From Methylobacter sp. (GTDB lineage Bacteria; Pseudomonadota; Gammaproteobacteria; Methylococcales; Methylomonadaceae): a DNA stretch of 38,299 bases. Below, one piece after another: positions 8,409 to 16,445 of the stretch. Position numbers and translations under genes: made by a program. The stretch is from assembly GCA_026399025.1 (NCBI GenBank), contig JAPLRU010000097.1:1-38299 (forward strand). The letters are read 5' to 3'. The first letter of the stretch is position 1; each line of letters starts with the position of its first letter. The notes beneath the pieces were generated by a model. The model was not told the origin of the DNA and did not search any database. It saw only the letters and a list, made by a program, of their open reading frames with translations.

Positions 8409-9446
8409 CTAACGGAACATATCCTTGTTAACCGCTTTTTCCATAGCCATTTTGGCCGTAATCAAACCTTTTTCAACCAGTTCTTTCATGTTCTGATCCA
8501 ACGTTTGCATGCCGTCCTTGCGTCCGGTTTGGATCGCGGAATACATTTGCGCCACTTTGGCTTCGCGAATCAGGTTTCTGATCGCCGAGGTGCCAACCAT
8601 GATTTCATGGGCGGCAACACGGCCGCCGCCGATTTTTTTCAGCAAGGTTTGGGAAATAACCGCCTGTAACGATTCGGAAAGCATCGCGCGGATCATTTCT
8701 TTTTCCGCGGCGGGAAATACATCGATAATGCGGTCGATGGTTTTAGCGGCCGAAGTGGTATGTAAAGTGCCGAACACAAGGTGGCCGGTTTCCGCCGCCG
8801 ACATGGCGAGGCGGATGGTTTCAAGATCGCGCATTTCGCCGACCAGAATAATATCGGGATCTTCCCGCAGCGCCGAACGCAAGGCTTCATTAAAACCGTG
8901 GGTGTCGCGATGGACCTCGCGTTGGTTAATCAGGGATTTTTGGCTCTCATGAACAAATTCGATAGGATCCTCTACGGTGAGGATATGCGCATAGTCGTTG
9001 CAGTTAATGTGATTAATCATCGCCGCTAAAGTAGTCGATTTGCCCGAACCGGTAGGACCCGTCACCAGAATCAGACCGCGCGGTTTTTGGCATAATTCTT
9101 CAAAAAACTTAGGCGCTTTTAAGTCTTCCAAGCTCAATATGGTCGAGGGAATGGTTCTGAATACCGCGCCGGCTCCGCGATTCTGATTGAACGCATTAAC
9201 GCGAAAGCGGGCGACTCCCGGCAATTCAAACGAAAAATCGGTTTCCAAAAATTCTTCATAATCGCGGCGTTGCTTGTCATTCATGATGTCATAAATCAAT
9301 GCATGCACTTCCTTATGATCCAAGGCCGGAATATTGATCCGTCGAATATCGCCGTCAACTCGGATCATGGGTGGAAGTCCCGCCGATAAATGTAAATCCG
9401 ACGCTTTGTTTTTAGCTGAAAAAGCCAGTAATTCGGCAATATCCAT
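8409..9446 (-). CDS. pilT: Type IV pilus retraction ATPase PilT
   Basis: PilT is the main motor for type IV pilus disassembly. The 345-residue protein has the N-terminal PAS-like domain (about 1-100), Walker A GPTGSGKST at about 129-137, an Asp box in ILTVEDPIEF, Walker B in PDIILVGEMRDLET, the His box ETGHLVFGTLHT and the C-terminal AIRNLIRE segment, which resembles the AIRNLIRE retraction motif of PilT. An AGAGGA ribosome site precedes the ATG at 9446. It is the first gene of pilTU and is divergent from yggS; the 136-nt gap should hold both promoters. This arrangement is conserved in Gammaproteobacteria. Confidence 0.97.
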   Translation of the reverse strand: MDIAELLAFSAKNKASDLHLSAGLPPMIRVDGDIRRINIPALDHKEVHALIYDIMNDKQRRDYEEFLETDFSFELPGVARFRVNAFNQNRGAGAVFRTIPSTILSLEDLKAPKFFEELCQKPRGLILVTGPTGSGKSTTLAAMINHINCNDYAHILTVEDPIEFVHESQKSLINQREVHRDTHGFNEALRSALREDPDIILVGEMRDLETIRLAMSAAETGHLVFGTLHTTSAAKTIDRIIDVFPAAEKEMIRAMLSESLQAVISQTLLKKIGGGRVAAHEIMVGTSAIRNLIREAKVAQMYSAIQTGRKDGMQTLDQNMKELVEKGLITAKMAMEKAVNKDMFR

Positions 9447-9582
9447 AACATCCTCTTGAACATAAAAATAAAATTGCTCTTATACCATAATTCATCTTTT
9501 TGGTTTTTGAATGTATCGTGTTGTGTTAGCTTTTACAGATTTCACTACCCAATAATCAACAACTCACCGACACGGATAACGC

Positions 9583-10275
9583 ATGACGACGATCACTCAA
9601 AGACTTAAACACATACAAACACAAATCGCCGATGCGGAGCGGGCCTACATGCGTCGGCCCGGCTCGGTGCTGTTACTGGCGGTCAGCAAGACCAAACCGG
9701 CCGAAGCTATTGCCGCCGCCTATCAAGCCGGACAGCGCCATTTTGGCGAAAATTATTTACAGGAAGCCTTGAAAAAACAACAGGAGTTGGGCGCCTACGA
9801 CATTACCTGGCATTTTATCGGGCCCATACAATCCAATAAAACCAAGGCGCTGGCGACGCATTTTGACTGGGTACACAGCGTGGATAGTTTTAAAATAGCC
9901 AAGCGGCTGAGCGAGCAGCGCCCATCTCATTTGCCGCCGTTAAATATTTGCCTGCAAGTCAACATTAGCGATGAAGCGAGCAAGTCCGGCATTGCTCTGG
10001 CCGACTTAGCGCAATTATGCGAACAAACCGCTGTCTTACCCAACTTGAAGTTACGCGGAGTGATGGCCATTCCAGCCCCACAACAGGATTTTGAACAGCA
10101 ATGCCAACCTTATAAAACGCTTTATCAGGCCGTTTCAGCACTGAGGCAACCGGAACTGCTTACCTTCTCGTTCGGCATGAGCGGAGATTTAAAGGCTGCG
10201 ATTGCCGAAGGCTCGACTATTGTCAGAATCGGCACTGCATTATTCGGTGAGCGGGATTATGGCGGATCAAAATGA
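9583..10275 (+). CDS. yggS: PLP homeostasis protein, YggS/PLPBP family
   Basis: This 230-residue single-domain protein has the fold-type III alanine racemase-like barrel that binds pyridoxal phosphate and controls vitamin B6 and amino-acid balance without clear catalysis. The PLP lysine is K36 in LLAVSKTKP. Other family motifs are FGENYLQEA near 54-62, WHFIGPIQSNK near 77-87, and FSFGMSGDL with the phosphate-binding region EGSTIVRIGTALFG at the end. It is divergent from pilT, as in many Gammaproteobacteria. Confidence 0.95.
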   Translation: MTTITQRLKHIQTQIADAERAYMRRPGSVLLLAVSKTKPAEAIAAAYQAGQRHFGENYLQEALKKQQELGAYDITWHFIGPIQSNKTKALATHFDWVHSVDSFKIAKRLSEQRPSHLPPLNICLQVNISDEASKSGIALADLAQLCEQTAVLPNLKLRGVMAIPAPQQDFEQQCQPYKTLYQAVSALRQPELLTFSFGMSGDLKAAIAEGSTIVRIGTALFGERDYGGSK

Positions 10276-10502
10276 ACTGCTATGAGGATCGCTTTTCGGT
10301 CATAGCATTGATATTTTTATTTTAAGAATTTATTAAAGCTAGGCTCGGTAAAGAATTACCCTGCTTATCCGTGTTCCGCGAAAGCCAGAGTTGTCTTCGT
10401 CGCTTGCAACAAAGACAATCTCGGACACACTATCTTCAGATAAAAGGATCGATTAACATGCCAAGCCGTTTGTTGCCTTTAGGGCCGGCAACTTTATGCG
10501 TA

Positions 10503-10826
10503 TTATTTTTCCAATAAATCGATTTTACCTTCTTTTCCGTTCCAGTCGTCAGCATCGGGTAAAGCCGGTTTCACCTCGGTAATAGAAGGCCATCGTTTGG
10601 CCAGCTCCGCATTTAATTCGATAAAAGCTTCTTGTCCATCCGGCAGCTCGTCTTCTGCAAAAATCGCGTTAGCAGGGCATTCAGGTTCGCATAACGTACA
10701 ATCGATGCACTCATCGGGATCAATAACCAGAAAGTTGGGGCCTTCATGAAAGCAATCTACAGGGCATACGTCTACGCAATCAGTAAATTTGCATTTAATA
10801 CAGTTTTCGGTGACTACAAAAGTCAT
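10503..10826 (-). CDS. fdxA: 7Fe ferredoxin FdxA
   Basis: This 107-residue protein is a seven-iron bacterial ferredoxin with one [3Fe-4S] and one [4Fe-4S] cluster. The first motif is [18 protein letters not shown] (about 8-25) and the second [12 protein letters not shown] (about 41-52). The length and the [15 protein letters not shown] tail match the Azotobacter FdI/FdxA group. It acts as a low-potential electron carrier in the cytoplasm; its partners are not shown by context. A CCAGGTAA ribosome site precedes the ATG at 10826. It stands alone. Confidence 0.95.
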   Translation of the reverse strand: MTFVVTENCIKCKFTDCVDVCPVDCFHEGPNFLVIDPDECIDCTLCEPECPANAIFAEDELPDGQEAFIELNAELAKRWPSITEVKPALPDADDWNGKEGKIDLLEK

Positions 10827-10973
10827 AATTATTACCTGGAAAGTTGATTTTTAATTTAATTTTTATTTTAACAGAAAGCATTAGACGATTGAATGCCGAT
10901 TTCGTTAGGCGCGACATTCAACAAGGTTAGCCGTTGTTAATATCTTTTATGATAAAAATGACTTGTAAAAGAT

Positions 10974-11660
10974 TTATTTTACGCTTGCTGAATTAAATAG
11001 AGATAAAAACAGGCCTTTTTCGTCGCTAATTTTTCGATTTTGGGTGTTTTTTAAAGCGAGTCTTGCTTCCGCTTTAAGTTGATTGTCAGCATACAGCTGT
11101 TCAGCTCGGGCCGGAGCCGTCGCCGCCCTTTCGAAATAAACGGCGGCATCGCCGGGCTTGTTGTGCAACAGCAGAAATTCACCGTAAAAATAGTTGGTAT
11201 CAATGCCGTCAGGATTGATTTTAAGCGCGGTTTGCAACATTTGTTGAGCGGCTTCGTCATCGCCAAATGAAATAGGCCACTTGGGCGCCATATAATAGAG
11301 CGTGCCTAGCGTCACATAAGCCGATCCACTCATGGTTTCCGGGTTGATTTTAATGGCCTTAATCAACAGATCGCGCGCCTCATGAATGGCATCCAGTGCG
11401 GAAAAAGCATCTTGTTGATCCGCATAAGTCGCCTTAACGACCGCCTGCCAAAAAATAGGTTCGGCAGCATCCGGGTATTGCCGAACTAAGTTAACGGTCT
11501 TGTCGAGCAACTTAACATAAGCAGGTCCCTGTTGGTTTTTAGGCGTGCTGTAGTAAATAGACGCCCACTCGGCCTCAATGTTTTTTAAAGCGTCGTTAAG
11601 CGCCTCTGCAAAACATGACGTTGATAGTAGCAATAAAACAACAAAAATTAACTTTTTCAT
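10974..11660 (-). CDS. Secreted TPR-like protein, unknown function
   Basis: I start this 228-residue protein at the ATG at 11660 (MKKLIFVVLLLLSTSCFAEA), which gives a clear signal peptide; a TTG two codons upstream also lies in frame. The cysteine in TSCFA could suggest a lipoprotein, but the spacing fits signal peptidase I cleavage after CFA better. The mature part is helical, with TPR-like segments: EARDLLIKAIKINPE (about 108-122), AAQQMLQTALKINPDGID, and GDAAVYFERAATAP. It is reminiscent of TatT-type TPR proteins, but I would not assign a function. The downstream side is gene-free for about 150 nt; upstream is the CYTH gene in the same orientation. Confidence 0.7.
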   Translation of the reverse strand: MKKLIFVVLLLLSTSCFAEALNDALKNIEAEWASIYYSTPKNQQGPAYVKLLDKTVNLVRQYPDAAEPIFWQAVVKATYADQQDAFSALDAIHEARDLLIKAIKINPETMSGSAYVTLGTLYYMAPKWPISFGDDEAAQQMLQTALKINPDGIDTNYFYGEFLLLHNKPGDAAVYFERAATAPARAEQLYADNQLKAEARLALKNTQNRKISDEKGLFLSLFNSASVK

Positions 11661-11711
11661 GAGCAAAATATAGAATAAAACTCATAATATTTCAATATGT
11701 ATATGAAATAT

Positions 11712-12188
11712 TTAATCTTCACGCCATTCTGAATAAGGATGCATAGCCAGATTATTGTTGTAATAACGCAAATCGCCTGTCACTTCCAAACCTATCCAGG
11801 GTGGTTTTGAAAATATTTGCCCGGTTTCATCCAGTTCAATTTCGGCAACGATCAAGCCCTGGTTTTCGCCTTCAAACTCATCTATTTCCCAAAGATTGCC
11901 ATTGTCAGTGACAAAATAGCGAATTTTTTCGATGAGCGGTTTTTTGCAAAGACTGTCTAAAATCTCGTTTGCATCAGCCGGCGGAATTTCATATTCATAT
12001 TCATGTCGGTGAGTTCCGATAGTCGCCGTTTTTATATTCAACCACGCCCGGTCATTACTGGTTCGGACTCTAATTGAACTGGTTGGCTGGGAACTTAAAT
12101 AACCTTGCCGATATCTTACCGAGCGGCTAACGTGTTCGCGCCAGCTGTCGTTAGCCAGTAAAAATTTATGCTCTATTTCTATAGCCAT
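11712..12188 (-). CDS. CYTH-domain triphosphate tunnel protein
   Basis: This 158-residue protein has the CYTH signature ExExK at the N-terminus: EIEHKFLL (residues 4-11). It also has the alternating charged strands of a triphosphate tunnel: SIRVRTSNDRAWLNIK (about 39-54), YEYEIP (about 63-68), WEIDEFEGENQGLIVAEIELD (about 97-117). Family members bind Mg2+ and triphosphates; those of this size in bacteria usually hydrolyse inorganic tripolyphosphate, and a few are class IV adenylate cyclases. Tripolyphosphatase is the likelier activity. An AAGGA ribosome site precedes the ATG at 12188. It is 51 nt upstream of the TPR-like gene, possibly in one transcript. Confidence 0.88.
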   Translation of the reverse strand: MAIEIEHKFLLANDSWREHVSRSVRYRQGYLSSQPTSSIRVRTSNDRAWLNIKTATIGTHRHEYEYEIPPADANEILDSLCKKPLIEKIRYFVTDNGNLWEIDEFEGENQGLIVAEIELDETGQIFSKPPWIGLEVTGDLRYYNNNLAMHPYSEWRED

Positions 12189-12215
12189 AAGTGGATTTCC
12201 TTAGAATGCGAAACG

Positions 12216-12377
12216 ATGAAAAGGTTGAATTTTAGTGTTTTTTTGTCGGGATCGATCTTGTCCGTAATGACAAGCGCTTACGCTGATGATCCGCTCATTT
12301 TTAGCAGCTTGATGGACTCACAACGCCTACCACAGGTCATCCTAATGTCATCTTACCGTCTTGTAATTGTCATATAA
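12216..12377 (+). CDS. Small ORF with signal peptide, possibly truncated
   Basis: The ATG at 12216 opens a 53-residue frame beginning MKRLNFSVFLSGSILSVMTSAYADD, a convincing signal peptide with cleavage after AYA. The remaining 29 residues have no recognisable motif and end in a hydrophobic run. It may be the front of a longer exported protein that has lost its frame, or a real small secreted protein. The ribosome site is weak. I cannot name it. Confidence 0.3.
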   Translation: MKRLNFSVFLSGSILSVMTSAYADDPLIFSSLMDSQRLPQVILMSSYRLVIVI

Positions 12378-12433
12378 CCTTAATCATGATGTTGCATAAT
12401 TAAAGTTAATTAGTAAAACAAAGAGAGGTTCCG

Positions 12434-12649
12434 ATGATTATCAATTGGCTTGCAACAAAAGCACAGCAGTTTTTACCGATACAAGATACAGGATTTGATG
12501 AGCTTAGCGTCAGTTTTGACTTTGCTTTAAGCGCCGAAATTATGGGCTTGCTGTATGCTCAAAATGAGATTGACCAACAGATTGAAGCAAACGAAGAAAT
12601 CACTGTAATGCAAAACGCATTGGATGAACACGAACTCGCATTATCCTAA
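12434..12649 (+). CDS. Small acidic protein, unknown function
   Basis: This 71-residue ORF starts MIINWLATKAQQF and is rich in Glu, Gln and Ala, with a likely helical C-terminal half (IDQQIEANEEITVMQNALDE). A good AAGAGAGG ribosome site lies 7-8 nt before the ATG at 12434, which is why I accept it. It has no membrane segment, signal or known motif. It follows the small signal-peptide ORF by 56 nt on the same strand. Confidence 0.5.
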   Translation: MIINWLATKAQQFLPIQDTGFDELSVSFDFALSAEIMGLLYAQNEIDQQIEANEEITVMQNALDEHELALS

Positions 12650-12739
12650 ATACAGTTCGGATTAGGTTTTACCCCCACAGTTCCTCAGCCCTAACCGCTT
12701 TGTCAAACTTAAATCTAAAACTCTAATTCAAAAAAAGAA

Positions 12740-12764
12740 GCAAAGCTTGGTTTTATTGCTTTGC
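12740..12764 (-). terminator. Possible minus-strand terminator
   Basis: GCAAAGC (12740-12746) pairs with GCTTTGC (12758-12764) across an 11-nt loop. Read on the minus strand the stem is followed by TTCTTTTTTT, as in an intrinsic terminator. It would end transcription of the small secreted protein gene at 13112-13354, although it lies 350 nt beyond its stop. Confidence 0.35.
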
Positions 12765-12957
12765 GATGGAATTATTCAGACTGGCGAACAGATGCTACCG
12801 TTGCCCAAATTCAACGAAAGTTATCGGCTTTGCCTGATTAACAAGTCTTTTTTAACGAAAGAACCTGATTTAAGACCATAAGTATCAACACAAGTCCCGA
12901 CCCCTTCCCCTTTGAGAAAAAAATTGAGATAAGTAAAGTCTAAGCAGTTGATTTTAT

Positions 12958-12993
12958 TCTCCTCACCCCAACCCTCTCCAGCAGGAGAGGGAG
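12958..12993. repeat. Dispersed CCCTCTCC/GGAGAGGG hairpin element
   Basis: CTCCTCACCCCAAC is followed by the hairpin CCCTCTCC (12972-12979)/GGAGAGGG (12984-12991). The same element recurs at 16364-16400, 30549-30586, 34149-34184 and 34214-34250, so it is a dispersed family. Confidence 0.8.
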
Positions 12994-13111
12994 CCATATC
13001 AACCTATAACCCATTGTGTTTATAATAAAAAGAAGTTTTGCAGATAGTTATGCTTTAAGAGAGACGGGATAAAGGTGAGCCCGGCTTAAGGACGCACCTT
13101 TATAAACTGGA

Positions 13112-13354
13112 TTATGGATAAATGACTTTAGGTTCAAAATTGGCAGCCGGATATTTAGGGTCGAACTCGGTTTTCTTTTCTGCGGGTGTTTGGGCCGGGC
13201 ATTTAGGCGAAGACTTAACTGAATCTTTATCGATATAAATGACTTTAGGTTGAAAATTTGCAGCAGGGTATTGGTCATCGCTGCCGGCCGATGCGGTTAA
13301 TGACGCTAATCCAATAACGGCAGTCGTCAATCCTAAAATAATTATTTTTTTCAT
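13112..13354 (-). CDS. Small secreted protein with duplicated YPAANF-x-PKVIY motif
   Basis: This 80-residue protein has a signal peptide (MKKIIILGLTTAVIGLASLTASAG; cleavage near residue 23). The mature peptide of about 57 residues contains two copies of one motif: QYPAANFQPKVIYID (about 28-42) and KYPAANFEPKVIYP (about 67-80). A linker with one Cys and several Lys and Pro residues separates them. I do not recognise the family. The repeated aromatic-proline motif suggests a short binding peptide or a structural or surface role, which is inference. An AAGG ribosome site is 10-13 nt before the ATG at 13354. The 5' side carries two strong hairpins. Confidence 0.65.
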   Translation of the reverse strand: MKKIIILGLTTAVIGLASLTASAGSDDQYPAANFQPKVIYIDKDSVKSSPKCPAQTPAEKKTEFDPKYPAANFEPKVIYP

Positions 13355-13388
13355 ATGCTATTAACCTTGGCTAGTTGGTACGGTAAGC

Positions 13389-13459
13389 CCTGCCGGACAA
13401 ATCGGCAGGATAGCCGATTTGCATTAACCCGAAGGACGTTAGGCGGGATAGCCTAACGT
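13389..13459. promoter_or_regulatory. Two matching hairpins with a competing third pairing
   Basis: Hairpin 1 is CAAATCGGC (13398-13406)/GCCGATTTG (13413-13421) with loop AGGATA. Hairpin 2 is ACGTTAGGC (13436-13444)/GCCTAACGT (13451-13459) with loop GGGATA. A third pairing, CCTGCCG (13389-13395) with CGGCAGG (13403-13409), shares bases with hairpin 1, so both cannot form together. The block lies between the ABC operon stop (13543) and the small secreted protein start (13354), both minus strand. It could be a leader, a 3'-end structure, or a repeat. On the plus strand the GGA loops resemble CsrA/RsmA sites. Confidence 0.5.
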
Positions 13460-13542
13460 GAATCCCTATAACAAGGCTTGACGGCGAAAGAGTATCGGGT
13501 ATTTTGAGTGAATCCGCAACTGTTTTTCGCCCGGCAAAACAG

Positions 13543-14280
13543 TCATAAAAGTTGTTTTATTTCAGGATGATTTTGCAGTAAATGTTGCCTGAACGATTCA
13601 ATCGCAAGCTCATTGCAACGCTCACTTCGAGCGATAGGTACGGTAATTTCGCTGATCACCTGCATCGGCGCTGACGACAAAAATATTAGCCGGTCCGCCA
13701 AGGCAATGGCCTCGCGCAAATCATGAGTCACAAATAAAACCGTATGCGGGCGTTGCTGCCACAACTTCAGTAACAACTGCCTGACTTGCCTCGCGGTTGG
13801 CGCATCCAGCGACACGAACGGCTCATCCATTAGCAAAACATCCGGATCAACGGCAAACGCCCTGATAATTGAGACTCGGCGACTCATGCCTAATGACAGT
13901 CGTTCCGGATAAACATGCTGTGCTTGAGTTAATTGCATAACCTCAAGCAAAGCATCAATAGCATCGCCTGTTTGAGACTTATCCAGCACCAGCTCAATAT
14001 TTTCCCTGACTGTCCGCCAAGGCAACAAGCACGGATTCTGAAAAATGTAACCTATCTTAGGATGCGTATGTCGCTGCCCGACTAGAATTTCACCCTCGTA
14101 ATCCTGATCCAGACCGGCAACAATATTCAACAATGTGGTTTTGCCGCAACCGGACGGCCCGACCAGGCAAATAAATTCTTTCGAGCCCAACAAAAGTTCA
14201 AGATCGGCAATACTTGGGCTTGCCGCAGTCGGATAGGTTTTGTTTTTGATGTTGATGCGGATGTCGGTCACCTGCGCCAC
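13543..14280 (-). CDS. ABC importer ATPase, SsuB/TauB-like family
   Basis: This 245-residue ATPase powers the importer encoded with it. Walker A is GPSGCGKTT (41-49), the Q-loop is in FQNPCLLPW (80-88), the signature is LSLGM (128-132, instead of LSGGQ), Walker B is VLLMDEP (148-154), and the H-loop is H186 in FVTHD. The LSLGM(S/A)RR signature is seen in a subset of the nitrate/sulfonate/taurine importer family. The first GTG at 14280 overlaps the permease end by 13 nt; a second GTG at 14271 would give a 4-nt GTGA overlap with the permease stop and is equally plausible. It is the last gene of the operon. Confidence 0.88.
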   Translation of the reverse strand: MAQVTDIRINIKNKTYPTAASPSIADLELLLGSKEFICLVGPSGCGKTTLLNIVAGLDQDYEGEILVGQRHTHPKIGYIFQNPCLLPWRTVRENIELVLDKSQTGDAIDALLEVMQLTQAQHVYPERLSLGMSRRVSIIRAFAVDPDVLLMDEPFVSLDAPTARQVRQLLLKLWQQRPHTVLFVTHDLREAIALADRLIFLSSAPMQVISEITVPIARSERCNELAIESFRQHLLQNHPEIKQLL

Positions 14281-15008
14281 CGCAGTGCTTTTTTATCCAG
14301 CGGCTTTAAAATCAGCAGCTCTATTAGCTGAATGACCGCAACAAAAGCGATGGTATACGCCAAAATATTCGCCACATCGAACATCTGAAAAAATAAATGC
14401 AGTTGATAGCCCATACCGTTGCTACGCCCTAACAGTTCGACCACTAAAATGATTTTCCAGATTAAAGCCAAGCCCGAACGGGTTGCCCCCATCACAAACG
14501 GGTGCAGTTGCGGCCAAATAACGTGAACCAGGGTTTTAGCTTTACCGAAACGATAACAGCGCGCCATATCCAGTAAGTCCTGATCCAGAGCGCGGGTACC
14601 TTCACGGATAGTCACAATAACGTTGGGCAGTTTATTGATCACCACAGCCAGTATTGCCGCCGACTCAACCAAACCAAACCAGACATAGCACAAGATAATG
14701 GTGACCAACGCCGGAATATTCAAAAAAATCATCAGCCAGTTATCAAAGAACGCATCGAGTTTTTTATTGCGCCCCAGCACGATGCCGATAGCACAACCTA
14801 ATAACATCGCAAGCGTAAAACTGACCACTAACCGGAGCAAGGTAACGCCTAGATGAAAAGGCAGTTGTCCGGACACGCAACCTTGCCAAAAAACCGCGGC
14901 TACCGCTTCCGGAGTCGGCAACGTGTTGCTGTTTAAATAGGCGGACAAGCCTTGCCAAATGGCTAACAAGGCCAATAAGGATAAAGTGGAGCTTTGAATT
15001 TTAATCAA
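14268..15008 (-). CDS. ABC importer permease, SsuC/TauC-like family
   Basis: This 246-residue inner-membrane protein has about six hydrophobic helices and the binding-protein-dependent transport (BPD_transp_1) region. The EAA loop is ALDQDLLDMARCYRFGKAKTL at about 137-157, which contacts the ATPase. The start appears to be a TTG at 15008, one nt after the stop of the binding-protein gene; no ATG is available nearby. It lies between the binding protein and the ATPase, so the three form a complete importer. The substrate is not shown by sequence. Confidence 0.87.
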   Translation of the reverse strand: MIKIQSSTLSLLALLAIWQGLSAYLNSNTLPTPEAVAAVFWQGCVSGQLPFHLGVTLLRLVVSFTLAMLLGCAIGIVLGRNKKLDAFFDNWLMIFLNIPALVTIILCYVWFGLVESAAILAVVINKLPNVIVTIREGTRALDQDLLDMARCYRFGKAKTLVHVIWPQLHPFVMGATRSGLALIWKIILVVELLGRSNGMGYQLHLFFQMFDVANILAYTIAFVAVIQLIELLILKPLDKKALRWRR

Positions 15009-15009
15009 A

Positions 15010-15966
15010 TTATTCAGCCAACCAAAATGTACCGGACTGCAGATTTTCCGATTGCCCTGTCAGCTGATTATTACTTAGCTTACGAAGTAAGGTATAAATG
15101 CGACCCGCAGCCAATTTTTCCGATTCTCCCCAATGATCCACGGCGCCTTCACAGTAGCGCTGGCGTAACTTGGCAAGTGTGGGCACATCGTCGGCCCCGG
15201 TTAACGGGATAATTTTCTGCCACGCGGTATCGGATGAACACAATTGATTTTTAGCTTGCCGACCGGCCTTGAAGAAATTATTGACCGCTTGTTTATGGCT
15301 GTTCGCCCAACTTTCTTTAAAAACATAACCCAGACTGGGCACATTCTCTTGAATACCTAAACCTTTTAAAATATCTCTGCCGTCCATAATTTGCCGGTAA
15401 CCTTGAGCTTCAAGTTTGGCGGCAAAGTGCCAATAAGTAAGCGCGACATCGACCCGATTCCGCTTGATTTGCTCGTTAATCAGCGGCGGTGCGCCGAAGA
15501 CTTTTTCCACTGAATCATTCAGATTCAGTTGTTCTTGCCCGGCCAAGGCCTGTAAAAGCAACCAATTCTTGTCCAGCTCGCCTCCTGCAATTCCCAGCCG
15601 TTTGCCTTTAAGGTCTTGCACAGTGCGAATAGGACTGTCTCCCGCTACCACCAAGGCGCCCGAAGTATTTGAGTAAGGGTAAAAAGTAAAATCGGAACCG
15701 GTGGCGCGCAGCCTGGACACCCAAATCCAATCCGACACAATCATATCGACAGCATCGGACTGTAGCGCGACCTTGCCTGCTTCCGCGTTGGCTAAGCGGT
15801 GTACCTCCACTTGAAAATCATTCGCCGGATTATCCTGTACAGCCGCTAATTCCCAATCGACCGTACCCGATGCCTGAACGCCGATTCGAATCACGGTTCT
15901 TTCCGCAGCATAGCTGTTACACCAGGAAAATAGGCACAGGCTGATAAATAAGATGTTAATTTTCAT
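15010..15966 (-). CDS. ABC importer periplasmic binding protein, NMT1/SsuA-like
   Basis: I start this 318-residue protein at the ATG at 15966 (MKINILFISLCLFSWCNSYAAE), which gives a signal peptide; the open frame continues to a TTG at 15987. The mature part is a type II periplasmic binding protein of the nitrate/sulfonate/thiamine-precursor group, with IRIGVQASGTVDWELAAV near the start, VDMIVSDWIWVSRLRA, and LKGKRLGIAGGELDKNWLLLQA, the usual second-lobe entry. It is the first gene of a three-gene unit with the permease and ATPase. The ligand could be a sulfonate, a pyrimidine, or another small organic anion; no adjacent catabolic gene helps. Confidence 0.83.
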   Translation of the reverse strand: MKINILFISLCLFSWCNSYAAERTVIRIGVQASGTVDWELAAVQDNPANDFQVEVHRLANAEAGKVALQSDAVDMIVSDWIWVSRLRATGSDFTFYPYSNTSGALVVAGDSPIRTVQDLKGKRLGIAGGELDKNWLLLQALAGQEQLNLNDSVEKVFGAPPLINEQIKRNRVDVALTYWHFAAKLEAQGYRQIMDGRDILKGLGIQENVPSLGYVFKESWANSHKQAVNNFFKAGRQAKNQLCSSDTAWQKIIPLTGADDVPTLAKLRQRYCEGAVDHWGESEKLAAGRIYTLLRKLSNNQLTGQSENLQSGTFWLAE

Positions 15967-16445
15967 GCAAGCTATCTCAATGGCCAAGGTGAAAGTCGCC
16001 TATTCTATCTGCACCGGCAATTTGCTGCGAGGTTGAATTTATAAGCGCTTAACGAAAACCACGGTGGGGCGGCGCTGCCATTAAGTCAAGCGTAAGGATA
16101 CCCGTTCGGGTGGTAACGGAATCGCGCCGGTTATCTTTCCCAAGCCACCGGTAATGCGGCCGAGAGTTCCGAGAATCCTATAACCATAGCGTCTTTAACG
16201 CGGTATTTTCAAAACATAGTGAAGAACGGCGCTTCCCGCTATTCGTCATGCGCCGCGTGAGCCGCTCGCCATCTTGAGGTGGTATGATTTTGCCCCCCAT
16301 CTACACCATAACTATCTAAACAGATTTTTGTATTATAAATACAATTAGTTATAAGTCGGAATGGCTCCCTCTCCTGTTGGAGAGGGTTGGGGTGAGGAGA
16401 ATCAAATGCTCAATTTATCTCATGCTCGTTCCTAAGCCGATTTAA
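15967..16445. other. Gene-free stretch between ABC operon and adhesin
   Basis: I see no gene in these 480 bases. A single TIR-like sequence, CTGCCATTAAGTCAAG at 16075-16090, matches the end of the MITE-like element at 34121-34274 with one change, and the CCCTCTCC repeat lies at 16364-16400. The promoter for the ABC operon should be near 15970-16060. Confidence 0.5.
16364..16400. repeat. Dispersed CCCTCTCC/GGAGAGGG hairpin element, reverse orientation
   Basis: GCTCCCTCTCC, a short TGTT loop and GGAGAGGGTTGGGGTGAGGAG make a reverse-orientation copy of the element at 12958-12993, with conserved flanking GGCTCC. It lies 46 nt downstream of the adhesin stop. Confidence 0.8.

Larger units (their letters stand above)
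12650..13111. other. Gene-free stretch with a terminator-like hairpin and a dispersed repeat
   Basis: No supported gene lies in these 460 bases. They hold the hairpin at 12740-12764 and the CCCTCTCC repeat at 12958-12993, listed separately; the rest is unremarkable AT-rich DNA. Confidence 0.5.

Noticed and set aside
10388-10422. A bulged inverted repeat GAGTTGTCTT/AAGACAATCTC between yggS and fdxA
   Set aside because: The stem is imperfect, the loop is long and no T-run follows on either strand, so I do not call it a terminator.
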